Source: Chloroflexota bacterium (GTDB lineage: Bacteria; Chloroflexota; Anaerolineae; UBA1429). From it: DNA of 49,035 nucleotides. Below, one piece after another: positions 30,459 to 39,170 of this stretch. Position numbers and translations under genes: made by a program. How positions within the stretch are numbered: position 1 is the stretch's first letter; the number at the start of each line of letters is the position of its first letter. Where the stretch lies: contig JAAYDC010000030.1 in the NCBI GenBank assembly GCA_012729455.1, forward strand, positions 1-49,035. Direction: 5' to 3'. A model generated the notes under the pieces. The model was given only the letters and a program-made list of their open reading frames with translations, searched no databases and was not told the origin of the DNA.

Positions 30459-32231
30459 CTATTCGGTCTTGTACCGCAGCAAGACGGCGCAAGACATCAG
30501 AGCGACTCCCACGATGGTGAACAGGGCGGTGCCGATGCCGCCTGTCGCCGGGATACTCGGGCCGGTGTTGTTGACCACCTGTACACGCGTTTGCAGCGTC
30601 GAGCTATAACTCGACGTGGTCACGGTAAAGGGCACCGCCGCGGTGAGCGCGTTATAGCCCGGAGGTGCTTCGATCTCGATCAGGTAATAGGTCTTGCCGG
30701 CCAGACCCCTGATGCCAAAGTTTCCGGAAGTGTCCGAGGTCAGTACCACGTCCTGCCCGGAGACTGCCCCCGCAACACCGGGGTTGGCCTCGATCAGGTC
30801 CTGGTTCCACTTTAAGTAGTTGCTGGTGCCGCCATCCAGCGAGATCTTGAACTTGGCGCCGGGCAAGGGGGTGACGTCATCGACACCGCCATCCACCTTA
30901 ACCCAGTTGTAGCCGCCGGTCCACACATACGGCAGCACCTGGGTGCTCATCGTGCCGTCTTCGGCCATGTAGCCGTTGTTATAGGTAAGGTAGGCATTAT
31001 TGTAGATAGGCTCACCCATTACAGCGTTCTCGTTGATTGTGTTCAACCAGGTGCACACCAGGGTCGTGCCTGAGAGGGCTTCGCGACCGGAGGCGGTGAA
31101 CTCGAAAACGCCGGTATAGTCGTTGGCAATGGTCGGAAGGGTGACGGACAAGTGGCCGCTTACTACCCAGGTGCTGCTGACATCAACGTTATCCACATAG
31201 ATACGCCATGAACCGGGCACCACCGACAATCTCGGGTCGATCGTATCCGAAAAGACATACTTGGTATACGAGGCGATGTCGGGCGGTACTTCCGGGGTCA
31301 CATACCAGGTAAAGGTCTCGCCGATCACATAGGAGCCTTCCTTGAGGTGGGCTGCGCCGATATACTTGTCAACAGTCGGAGCGCTGGCGTTGATCTGGGT
31401 AAAGGCCGCCGGCGTTCCTGTCATTTCCAGCACGCCCATGGTATCCGTCACCATAGAAGAGCTGATGATGCTAAAGCTCAACTGGGTCTCGCGGATAGCA
31501 TAGCCATCCGGCGGCATGGTCTCTACCAGGTAATAGTCGCCATAGGGCAGGTTGTTGACGACGATGTGCCCATACTCGTTGGTGACTAGGTCACCCATGC
31601 CGGGGTAAACCGGGTAGGAGCCATCTTCCGGGTTTCTCATGTGCAGCGAATAGTGGGCACCTTCCAACACGGCGATGCCGTCGCCAGCCGTCTTGGTGAG
31701 CACGACCGAGCCGCGCACTTCGACGTTCTTGGGGTAGATGTCCACCGTCAGCTGCAGGTCGCCATTCTGGTCGACAGCCGGCAGGCTCAGGATAAAGGGC
31801 GCAGAGGCCTTCCAGATATAGGCCGGCACTACCTTTTCGGCAAAGATATACAGGCCGTCCGGCAGGGTGATGCTCGCCAGGCCGCTGGAGTTGGTGGGGC
31901 TCAGCACGCCAGTCTCGGTGCCGAAATCGGCCCTTACGTCGGCATAATCCGCATACTCTTCAGAGGCCAGTGCATCGTATTTTTCCTGCAGGGTTGAGCC
32001 CCCCAGCGGGATCAGCCAGTAGGCAAATACGGCGCCCTCAAGCGGCGAAGCGCCCGGCGGCAACGCGGTGGGCACCTTGCCGTCGTTGGCGATGGGCGGC
32101 GGCAGTTGATCGGTAAACTTTAGTTTGTGCAGGTTGACGGTGTTGGTATAGGCCAGGCTGCTCATCGGCGTAATCAGCACGGCCAGTGCCAGCAGGGCGA
32201 TCATCACTCTGATTATCTTGTTGCGTTTCAT
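30459..32231 (-). CDS. SpaA-type backbone (major) pilin, IPATG-anchored
   Basis: The shaft subunit of the pilus, 590 residues. Signal peptide to about residue 27; pilin motif VDIYPKN near 160, whose Lys is the polymerisation site; SpaA/CnaB domains with E-box-like stretches YYLVETMPPDGY near 245 and YYLIEIEAPPGY near 525, where the Glu forms isopeptide bonds; a D1-type domain from about 285; and the sorting signal IPATGG near 556 with a membrane helix and KTE tail. Note IPATG in place of LPxTG, while the tip pilin has LPNTG; one sortase of the three may prefer each. AAGGAG precedes the ATG at 32231. Confidence 0.92.
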   Translation of the reverse strand: MKRNKIIRVMIALLALAVLITPMSSLAYTNTVNLHKLKFTDQLPPPIANDGKVPTALPPGASPLEGAVFAYWLIPLGGSTLQEKYDALASEEYADYADVRADFGTETGVLSPTNSSGLASITLPDGLYIFAEKVVPAYIWKASAPFILSLPAVDQNGDLQLTVDIYPKNVEVRGSVVLTKTAGDGIAVLEGAHYSLHMRNPEDGSYPVYPGMGDLVTNEYGHIVVNNLPYGDYYLVETMPPDGYAIRETQLSFSIISSSMVTDTMGVLEMTGTPAAFTQINASAPTVDKYIGAAHLKEGSYVIGETFTWYVTPEVPPDIASYTKYVFSDTIDPRLSVVPGSWRIYVDNVDVSSTWVVSGHLSVTLPTIANDYTGVFEFTASGREALSGTTLVCTWLNTINENAVMGEPIYNNAYLTYNNGYMAEDGTMSTQVLPYVWTGGYNWVKVDGGVDDVTPLPGAKFKISLDGGTSNYLKWNQDLIEANPGVAGAVSGQDVVLTSDTSGNFGIRGLAGKTYYLIEIEAPPGYNALTAAVPFTVTTSSYSSTLQTRVQVVNNTGPSIPATGGIGTALFTIVGVALMSCAVLLRYKTE

Positions 32232-32339
32232 AGTTTCTCCTTGCTGCATTGCTTCCAAACGGGTCGTTGCTCCATCAGGGTCGTTATATCGTTTATGGCG
32301 GTGCACCTCCTCGGCTGTGCTCTGGTGGCGAGGGCGCTC

Positions 32340-35300
32340 TCATGAGTCCCTCCGGCGTCGCAGGTATAGGATCACGGCCAGCAGCATGATCAGAACGCCG
32401 GCCACGGTAAAGATCACTGTGCCCACACCGCCCGTGTTCGGCAGCGGCACATGGGTGTTGGGAAAGAGGATATAACCGCTTGTCCCCGATACTGAGCGCA
32501 CCAGCGGGGCGCTTACCAAAAAATAGTTGCCGGCTTCATTCTGGGTAGCCGTCAACTCATAGGTGGCGGCATCGAGGCTGTAGCCGGTCGGTGCGGCCAG
32601 CTGGCGCAGATAGTAGGTGCCCGGGCCGATCGGCGGCAAGTCTGCCACGCCGTTGGTGGTGGTCACCGGCTCGCCGATGGGTTCCATGGCGCTGTCATAG
32701 AGCTGAAAGACGGCCGCGGTGGCGGTGATGAGGGTGGTCAGGTCCTGGCGCACACTGCGCACCGCAAGAGACAGGCTGGGCAGGTTGCGAAAGGTATAGC
32801 GATAGGCGGGCGCCGAAAGCGCTACGCTATCCACACTGACCGAACCATCCGCGCCGATTACCACCGCGCGCGGGGTGCTGTCGAGCAGATAACCCTCAGG
32901 CGCTGCCGATTCCACCAGATGGTAATTACCCGGCCGCAGTTGGGTGAATGTCACCAACCCCGAGCTGGTCAGCTGGGTGGCGACCAGCGTGTCCGAGCTG
33001 TCGTAGAGCTCGAACTCGACACTGGTGGTGATAGGCGTGCCGCTCTGGTTGACCTTGGCCACCGAGAACTGGTAATAGATCGTCTGGTTGGCAATGTTCA
33101 CTGCATTGCTGATGACGGCGGTGCCATCCAACGTCATGGTTCCGTCGTCGGTTATCACCAGAGTGTGGCGGGCCAGGTCCTTGACATAACCCGGCGGCCC
33201 GACCGTCTCGTAGAGCGTATAGGTGCCTGCCAGCAGGTTGCTAAAGGTTACCTGGCCAGTGCCCAGGGCGGTCGAGCGGGTCTGATTGTAGTAGACGTTG
33301 GTGGTCGGGCAATGCAGCTGAAAGCTGGCGCTTTGGGTGGTGATAGGCACACCGAGTTCATCGACTTTGGTGATGGTGAGCTGCAGCGAGACGGAGGGCG
33401 TGTTGTAGATGGTATAGCTGGTACCGTTGTAGCGGTCGGTGATGGCAGTGCCGTTGATCGTGACGGCGCCATCCTGGGCGATAATCACCTCGTACCAGGT
33501 GGGATCGAGGCGGTATCCGGCGGGGGCAACCGCCTCGCGCAGGTAATAGATGCCCGGCTGCACGTTGACAAATCCCACCACGCCGGTGGTGCTGGAGCTG
33601 CTGCGTTGGATCAGGGTGGTCTTGTTGATGGCGTACAGCTCGTAAAGCGCGTCCGTCAGGGCCGGCGATTCGTCCGTTGCGCCGCGCTTGATGAACGAAA
33701 AACTGCCCGGCACGGCCGCCGGCGGATGCGGAGTGCTGGCAGCGTAAGCATTCTTGGTGTAATAGGTGCCGCTGTAGCGGTAATAGAGCTGCTCGCTGTT
33801 TTCGTAATAGGTGAACCCGGGCAGCTTTCTGGTGGTGATCAGCACCGCCAGGGTTTCGCCGTTGAGGTTGTTGAAGACGACCTCATAGCCTGTGGCAGTG
33901 GGGTTTGCGATCGACCACTTGTCGTACAGCAGACCAAGGGTGATCAGCCCGCTCGCGCTGACAGTGGCGTGATATACCCGGATGTCGGGCGCCGGGTTGC
34001 TTGACGTCCCCTGATAATAGGTGACAGATTGCGCCTGGGTAAAGGTTCCATATTGCCCGGAATACGATTCGCGCAGTCTCACCGGGTTCATGTTCAGATG
34101 GTCGGCGTTAAGGACCACCGCCCAGACGACGGTAGTATCCGTCTCGGTATAGACCCATTTGCGGTTGGGCATGTCGGCCGGCGGCGTGGAATAGGTGATG
34201 CTGGCCGAATCCGTATAGGTGTTGTTAGAGGTCACCCCGCGCACGTTATAGTAGGTGTTGTACACCAGCGGATACGTACCGCTGGTGGGCACCGTCGCCG
34301 GGTTAGCCGAGGCGATGTCATTCAGGCTAAAGGTGCCCGTTATCTCTGAGAGGGGGTCAGCGACGGCATTGAGCGTAAAGGTCACCACTCCGCTGGTGTT
34401 GACCGACCAGGTGCCGGCGATCTGCGCGTCCGCGGTGTAAAAATAGCCCGTGGCGGGGTAACGGATCAGCAACTCTGGCGGGAGCTGCATGGTAAACTGG
34501 TCGCCGGCTCGGGCGGAGCTGGGCGCACGCCAGGTACCCGAGATCACGTCCAGGTTGTAAGAGACCATTCCCTGGGCGTTGGTATCCGGCAAAAAGGCGT
34601 TGACGGGGTTATGACTGGGATCCCACGAATAGCTGTCGACGGCCGTCACGCCATAAATGTACGAGGCGCTGGGGATGACGGTGGTCTGGCCGGGCGCACT
34701 GGTGTTGTAGAGTGCGTCTGTGGCGGTGGCATAGATCACCGTGCCGGCCTCCTGGGCCGGGATGGCGATGTTAAAAAAGCCGCTGGCGTCTGTCATACCC
34801 GCGACAAGCACGTTGCCCGGCAGCTCCACGTTGATGTAGACGTTGGGAGCACTATAGCCCGTGACGGCGGTATCCGTATCGCGCACCGGGTTGAGCACCG
34901 GCGGCGGCGGCGGGTAGATATCCGGGTAAACCTGGAGCGGGATCACCAGATTCGGCAGGCCCGCTTTGCTGATCGTCAGGCTGGTATTGCTCAGCGTCAG
35001 GGACGTGTTTTGCGGCGGCGAAAAGCTGACGCTGGAGAGCGCGCGCAGCGCGGCATAGTCAAAGATCCTGACATTGCCGTAGATGTCGGTCATTTCAACC
35101 AGCAGCAAGCTCAGATCGAGCCGATCGCCCTCGGCGTATTGCTGGCGCGGGTTCCGCAGCACGCGCCACGAGGCGAGGTTGTTGAGGTCAATATAGGGCT
35201 CTTCCACCTGGATCTGCTGAGTGGCACTGCCAAAGGGGTTGACGGCTTTAAAAGTCAGCACGGTGCCCGCCGGTTGGGGCGGCAAGCCGCTCAGCTCAAA

Positions 35301-36803
35301 GCTGCCATCTGCTGTGCTGGCTGTGGTGGTATAGACGGTGCCATCCGGCAGCCTGAGCGTGACGGTGCTGCCTTTAGTAGCTATACCGCCGGCGATGGTC
35401 GAGTTGACAAATACTGAGTTGATGCGCGCAAAGGTCGCCGGATAGGCTGTGATATCGTAATAGCCTTCTGCAAAATAAGTCCAATAGTTGCGCGTCCAGC
35501 TGACGGAGGTACCGACATCCAGGTAAAAGGTAGCCGGGTAGCTCAGCCCGGCGAGGATGGGCGTCGAAAAGGTAAAGGTCAGGGTACTGTTGGCCGCTAC
35601 CGGCCCGCCCACGGCAAACCAGCCGGTAGTGGTATAGGTATCGAAATACTCGATGACGGTGGTATCACCAGTGGTTAGGGGGCCAACGACCAGCCCGGAG
35701 CTCGCCAGGGAGGGCACAATGCTGGTGATAAAGGGTCCCGGCGGCCCAAGGGTGACATCGTTGCGCGAAATGAAAATGGCCATGTCTTCGCTATAGTTCG
35801 GGTGAGATTTGGCCACCACCACCCAGTTGATCGCGGTATAGTTGGCGTTGAATGTCCCTACAACCTGCAAGTCCACCACACTGCCGTCGGTCACCACGAT
35901 CGGATCCAGGTTCGCCGACGGGTTGGTATAGGTCATCGGCAGCGCGTCATCCACGCTCAGCTGATCCAGAACCGTATACTTGGGCACGGAATCGGTGATC
36001 GCGCCTTCACGAGCGGTGATGGTGGGCGTGGACGACGCGCTGAGCGACAGAGTTGGCGTGACAGAAGACAGGTCGGTATCCGCGGCAGTCGCCGTCCCTG
36101 TCGCCGTGAGCGTCTCGGTGGCGGTCAGCGCAGCCGTCGCCGTGAGCGTCTCAGAGATGGCGATGGTGGCGGTCGGCGTGCTATTCAGCAAGGTCGTGCT
36201 GGGGCTCGGACTCGGGTCGGCTGAGGATGTGAGCGGCAGCGGCGTGGCGGTCGCCTGGGGCACCACCAGCGACGACTGGAACTGTTCGGCGCCGGCGCGC
36301 AGCTCGGCGAGCACGCTGAAATCGCCCACGATGGGCGTGATCGGCTGGGTGGTCAGGTCGAGCTGGTAACTGGTGCCGCCCGGCAAATAGAGGGTATAGA
36401 CGCCCTCGGCGCTTTTGAGCGCGATGCGCCAGCGTTCGGCATCCGCTGGGTCGGTAGAGATTCCCGCCAGATAGGCCTGGTAGGAGGCGATCTCGGCATT
36501 GTAGAAGGCCGCGTCTTCGGTGATGGCGAGTGCGCCTCCGGGCACGCTCAGCTGCAGGCTGTTGACCAGGAGCGCTGCGCTGGGCAGCGTGAGGGTCAGC
36601 TGGGCATCCGGCAATGGCGCTGCGACGCGATTGACGGCTACAGCAAGGTTTGTGAGGTCGTCGCTGGCGGAGAGTAAGAGGGTATCCGGGTTAGGGTTGT
36701 AGAGCTCCTGGGCGGCGCTATGCCACAGGTCGAGCGGCAGACTGGCGATGATGACCACAAGAGCCAGCAGCACTGGTACCCAGCGCAGTGAGGAGCGTCT
36801 CAT
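32340..36803 (-). CDS. Large tip pilin / adhesin, LPNTG-anchored
   Basis: A 1487-residue surface adhesin, first gene of the pilus operon. Order: signal peptide (1-~32); a beta domain to ~185; a Thr/Ser/Ala-rich mucin-like stalk at ~190-270; a long adhesive part to ~1030 made of beta-sandwich units; then four SpaA/CnaB-like domains (~1040-1450) that end in YYLREAVAPAGY, YTLYETVGPPGY, YHLVESAAPEGY and YYLRQLAAPTGY. The first three keep the isopeptide Glu (E-box); the last has Gln. The sorting signal LPNTGG, a helix and RRRRDS close the protein. No thioester CxxQ motif was seen, and just one Cys. Being larger than the backbone and first in the operon, it should sit at the pilus tip. Confidence 0.9.
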   Translation of the reverse strand: MRRSSLRWVPVLLALVVIIASLPLDLWHSAAQELYNPNPDTLLLSASDDLTNLAVAVNRVAAPLPDAQLTLTLPSAALLVNSLQLSVPGGALAITEDAAFYNAEIASYQAYLAGISTDPADAERWRIALKSAEGVYTLYLPGGTSYQLDLTTQPITPIVGDFSVLAELRAGAEQFQSSLVVPQATATPLPLTSSADPSPSPSTTLLNSTPTATIAISETLTATAALTATETLTATGTATAADTDLSSVTPTLSLSASSTPTITAREGAITDSVPKYTVLDQLSVDDALPMTYTNPSANLDPIVVTDGSVVDLQVVGTFNANYTAINWVVVAKSHPNYSEDMAIFISRNDVTLGPPGPFITSIVPSLASSGLVVGPLTTGDTTVIEYFDTYTTTGWFAVGGPVAANSTLTFTFSTPILAGLSYPATFYLDVGTSVSWTRNYWTYFAEGYYDITAYPATFARINSVFVNSTIAGGIATKGSTVTLRLPDGTVYTTTASTADGSFELSGLPPQPAGTVLTFKAVNPFGSATQQIQVEEPYIDLNNLASWRVLRNPRQQYAEGDRLDLSLLLVEMTDIYGNVRIFDYAALRALSSVSFSPPQNTSLTLSNTSLTISKAGLPNLVIPLQVYPDIYPPPPPVLNPVRDTDTAVTGYSAPNVYINVELPGNVLVAGMTDASGFFNIAIPAQEAGTVIYATATDALYNTSAPGQTTVIPSASYIYGVTAVDSYSWDPSHNPVNAFLPDTNAQGMVSYNLDVISGTWRAPSSARAGDQFTMQLPPELLIRYPATGYFYTADAQIAGTWSVNTSGVVTFTLNAVADPLSEITGTFSLNDIASANPATVPTSGTYPLVYNTYYNVRGVTSNNTYTDSASITYSTPPADMPNRKWVYTETDTTVVWAVVLNADHLNMNPVRLRESYSGQYGTFTQAQSVTYYQGTSSNPAPDIRVYHATVSASGLITLGLLYDKWSIANPTATGYEVVFNNLNGETLAVLITTRKLPGFTYYENSEQLYYRYSGTYYTKNAYAASTPHPPAAVPGSFSFIKRGATDESPALTDALYELYAINKTTLIQRSSSSTTGVVGFVNVQPGIYYLREAVAPAGYRLDPTWYEVIIAQDGAVTINGTAITDRYNGTSYTIYNTPSVSLQLTITKVDELGVPITTQSASFQLHCPTTNVYYNQTRSTALGTGQVTFSNLLAGTYTLYETVGPPGYVKDLARHTLVITDDGTMTLDGTAVISNAVNIANQTIYYQFSVAKVNQSGTPITTSVEFELYDSSDTLVATQLTSSGLVTFTQLRPGNYHLVESAAPEGYLLDSTPRAVVIGADGSVSVDSVALSAPAYRYTFRNLPSLSLAVRSVRQDLTTLITATAAVFQLYDSAMEPIGEPVTTTNGVADLPPIGPGTYYLRQLAAPTGYSLDAATYELTATQNEAGNYFLVSAPLVRSVSGTSGYILFPNTHVPLPNTGGVGTVIFTVAGVLIMLLAVILYLRRRRDS

Positions 36804-37030
36804 GGCAGCCGCCTGGTGCCGAGGACATCAATAGACCTCGCATCCTGTGTTGGCCGAGGTGGCTGGCTGATCTGTGGCGGTGCCCATCCGCTTTCGGCAG
36901 TCATCGCCGCGCGGACGCCCCCATATGTGGCTGGAAACACTATTCTCCGTCGGGTCGATAACAATAAAAGCTATAGCGTATGTCGTGTCTCGAGACGCGC
37001 AACAAGAAGCAATTGAATGCTTCTTGTCAT
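36804..37030 (-). promoter_or_regulatory. Long structured 5' leader of the pilus operon
   Basis: From the likely start of transcription near 37024 to the ATG at 36803 there are about 220 nt without a reading frame. It holds a perfect 10-bp hairpin at the very 5' end (37002-37027), a near-palindrome around GTCTCGAGAC (36987-36996) and, further in, a GAAA-capped hairpin region and a pairing of ACCTC with GAGGT near the start codon. A cis-acting control element is plausible; I could not match it to a known riboswitch. Confidence 0.4.
37002..37027. repeat. Inverted repeat at the pilus operon transcription start
   Basis: ACAAGAAGCA (37002-37011), loop ATTGAA, TGCTTCTTGT (37018-37027), perfect 10-bp arms just downstream of the -10 element. 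Either an operator that would block transcription or a 5' RNA-stabilising hairpin. Confidence 0.6.
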
Positions 37031-37036
37031 ATTATA
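37031..37036 (-). promoter_or_regulatory. Extended -10 of the pilus operon promoter
   Basis: On the minus strand TGCTATAAT: a perfect TATAAT with an upstream TGn extension. No good -35 is present 17 nt upstream (ATCTAC), as expected for an extended -10 or an activator-dependent promoter. Confidence 0.6.
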
Positions 37037-37254
37037 GCATATAAGAAAGCATTGTAGATGCAAATCTGGACCCCGTTTTAATGAGCTGCCGGATAGTTTC
37101 GTAAGGGGGGCTCAACCTGGCGCCAGATGCGGCCGGATTCGAACTGGTCGCGTACCCGGGCGGACAGGTCTTAAAACTGACAGCACGGCGAACATAAAGA
37201 AAGCGGGTTTGTCATATCCCAGCCGGGCTGGCTTGTCAAACACCAGCAATATAT
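37037..37254. other. Intergenic region with a tRNA-like string, no gene seen
   Basis: About 220 nt between the pilus promoter and the GH5-type gene's terminator. The stretch around 37125-37190 resembles a decayed tRNA on the minus strand (TTCGAAT loop, CCA-like end), but its T stem would have two A-C mismatches and no anticodon stem forms. No other feature is visible. Confidence 0.35.
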
Positions 37255-37286
37255 AACGAGGGGCGGCCGCGTGACCGCCCCTCGTT
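37255..37286. terminator. Terminator of the GH5-type hydrolase gene
   Basis: A 12-bp stem, AACGAGGGGCGG (37255-37266) and CCGCCCCTCGTT (37275-37286), 8-nt loop, directly behind the stop codon at 37302 on the minus strand. Confidence 0.8.
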
Positions 37287-37301
37287 AGTCATCGGCCGTG
37301 C

Positions 37302-38576
37302 TCAGGCTTGCTTGAGGACAAAGTCGCCCTCTGTGCGGCGCAGATTGGTGAGGCGCACCAGTTCGCTCTGGCGCACCTCAGGGTCATAGTTGGCAGCGCC
37401 GTCAAAGGTGCGCACCGGCAAGCGTCCGGCCGGCTTGCTGGCCTTGATAGCGGGGGCCATCGATTCAAACATGCTGCCCCACACCTTTTTACCGCCATCG
37501 GCGTTGAACATGCCGGAATGGCGCGTGCAATCCTGGGCTTCGGGCACATCAAAGGTGCCCCAGTTGAGCCAGCCGCACACATAGGGGCGTGTTTCCCACA
37601 CCAGGTCGCGGTTCCAGATGGCGCCCTGCTCTTCAGAGCTGGGCAGGAACTGGCTGCCGCCGATCTGGGCCAGCTCGGTGTTGCCGCCCACCCAGCTGAA
37701 CTCGCCGTTAAAGACCGGCTTGCCAAAGCCCGCCATATAGGCAGCCGTCAGCACCCCGCGATCGAGCGCGCGGCGATACTGCAGGCTGTGGTCGATCATG
37801 CCCGGGTAGTAGTGATAAGACAAAAAGTCGTGGTTGGCGGCCGCCCAGGCAGGATTAAATCCGCAAAAACCACTCATCGGGAAGATGTACTGCAAAAAGC
37901 CGACCGTCACAAGGGTCTTGTTACCCCCCTCGCGGATGGCGGCGGTCATGCGCTCCAGCCAGGCATCGCCATATTGGCAGCACAGCTTTTGGTAGGCGAC
38001 GGCTGCCGCCGGATCGGAAAAGGTGTCGCGGCGGTCGGGACTGGCGGGCCAGCCGTGCGCTTCGGCGATCGGCGCCCAGGCCGCCCAGAAGGTATCGTTA
38101 GGGCGCACCCAGGGCTCGTTGAGGATATCCCAGGCAAAGATGCGCTCGTCGTTTTTATAACGCACGTTCATCTCGCGCCAATAGTTCTCGGCGGCCTGCA
38201 GCAGGTGCTCGCTGATAATATAGTTGGCGTCTCCGCGCATAAAGGCCGGCGCGCCCTCCCAGTGGTCGGGCCCTGTGGGATGAAGCCGGATGCCGTGCTT
38301 CCAGGCGATGGCGGCCATCTTTTCGAACTTGTTAAAGCCCTCTTTGTTGATTTTCGTTTCTGATTCGACAAAGCTCATCCAGGTGCCAAAGACCCGCACC
38401 ACGTTCACGCCCACCGATTCCATCAGCGCGAAATCGGCTTCGGCGCGATTGACGTCAAAGGTCTTCCACAGCTGGGGAGCCCAGCCGGTGCGCGGCACAA
38501 AGTAATTGGCGCCCCACGGCACAAACAGCTTGCCATCTACACTGAACGACTTGCCACTTACTTCAACTCTCGCCAT
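37302..38576 (-). CDS. Glycoside hydrolase, GH5/mannanase-like TIM barrel
   Basis: A 424-residue cytosolic hydrolase of clan GH-A. Near the N-terminus GANYFVPRTGW and GVNVVRVFGTW are the first strands; the acid/base Glu is in AWDILNEPW near residue 160 and the nucleophile Glu in PVFNGEFSWVGG near 300. The layout is that of endo-beta-1,4-mannanases and related GH5 enzymes, but without a signal peptide it would act on imported oligosaccharides, so an exo-acting mannosidase or other beta-glycosidase is equally possible. GGAGGGG lies 6 nt before the ATG. It has its own promoter (38603-38631) and terminator. Confidence 0.87.
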   Translation of the reverse strand: MARVEVSGKSFSVDGKLFVPWGANYFVPRTGWAPQLWKTFDVNRAEADFALMESVGVNVVRVFGTWMSFVESETKINKEGFNKFEKMAAIAWKHGIRLHPTGPDHWEGAPAFMRGDANYIISEHLLQAAENYWREMNVRYKNDERIFAWDILNEPWVRPNDTFWAAWAPIAEAHGWPASPDRRDTFSDPAAAVAYQKLCCQYGDAWLERMTAAIREGGNKTLVTVGFLQYIFPMSGFCGFNPAWAAANHDFLSYHYYPGMIDHSLQYRRALDRGVLTAAYMAGFGKPVFNGEFSWVGGNTELAQIGGSQFLPSSEEQGAIWNRDLVWETRPYVCGWLNWGTFDVPEAQDCTRHSGMFNADGGKKVWGSMFESMAPAIKASKPAGRLPVRTFDGAANYDPEVRQSELVRLTNLRRTEGDFVLKQA

Positions 38577-38602
38577 GTTATCCCCTCCAGGTTGCTGAGG
38601 GC

Positions 38603-38631
38603 ATCATAACCGCTACGAGCTGGTATGGCAA
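38603..38631 (-). promoter_or_regulatory. Promoter of the GH5-type hydrolase gene
   Basis: On the minus strand TTGCCA (38631-38626), 17-bp spacer, TATGAT (38608-38603), 27 nt before the start codon. Confidence 0.7.
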
Positions 38632-38682
38632 GCGCCAGCACCTGCCTTTGATGTGTTTATCCCGCTCTCGCTCAAGCGGTAG

Positions 38683-39159
38683 CTACTCCCAGTGCCCGTC
38701 AGGGGCGCCGGATTGCAGCGCCAGGAGCGAGAGCGCCCCGTGGTGGTGCATGGTATGGCGAATGGCATAGATATACCGGCTCAGGCGGGTAGTATCTGCT
38801 TGGGCAGCACTGTAGGGCTCGCTCAGCGCCGAGTCATCCATGACGCTCAGTTTGGCGGTGATGTGCGCCATGGTGGTATCCAGAAACTCTAGCACCTGAC
38901 GCTGCGAGGGCAGCTGCTGTTCGGCCAGCTCCCACTTGTCGCGAAAGGGCCAGCCCCAATCCCACTCGCTGTCTGGGTCATCACGGAAAAAGTAGGCCAG
39001 CGTCTCGGCGATGTGGTTGGCGATCATCACCGGCGTCTGAAAGCGGTTGACCCCCACCTGCACCCAGGCCTCGTCAGTGAACTGGCCGATCGTCTCACAC
39101 ACCAGCGCGTTGCAGGCGCGCAGGTTATCCAACAAGACCATGCATTGCGGGTTGTGCAC
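38683..39159 (-). CDS. DinB-family four-helix-bundle protein
   Basis: A 158-residue putative metal-dependent enzyme of the DinB/YfiT superfamily, which includes thiol S-transferases. The three His ligands of the metal site can be placed: ANHIAET near residue 48 and HTMHHH near 135-140 (two of these). No signal or membrane segment. It follows the ferritin-VIT1 gene by 11 nt, so it ends the operon that starts with the thioredoxin/CcdA gene, which fits a role in thiol or metal chemistry (inference). Confidence 0.8.
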   Translation of the reverse strand: MHNPQCMVLLDNLRACNALVCETIGQFTDEAWVQVGVNRFQTPVMIANHIAETLAYFFRDDPDSEWDWGWPFRDKWELAEQQLPSQRQVLEFLDTTMAHITAKLSVMDDSALSEPYSAAQADTTRLSRYIYAIRHTMHHHGALSLLALQSGAPDGHWE

Positions 39160-39170
39160 GGCAACACCTC

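Noticed and set aside
27710-36874. Ten-base match GGCTGATCTG in the leader of the SdrD-B gene (27710-27719) and the pilus leader (36865-36874)
   Set aside because: Ten-base matches arise by chance in a window of this size, and the flanks do not agree.
37125-37190. tRNA-like sequence on the minus strand with a TTCGAAT loop and a CCA-like end
   Set aside because: The T stem would need two A-C mismatches and no anticodon stem with T33 can be drawn. At best it is a long-decayed tRNA.
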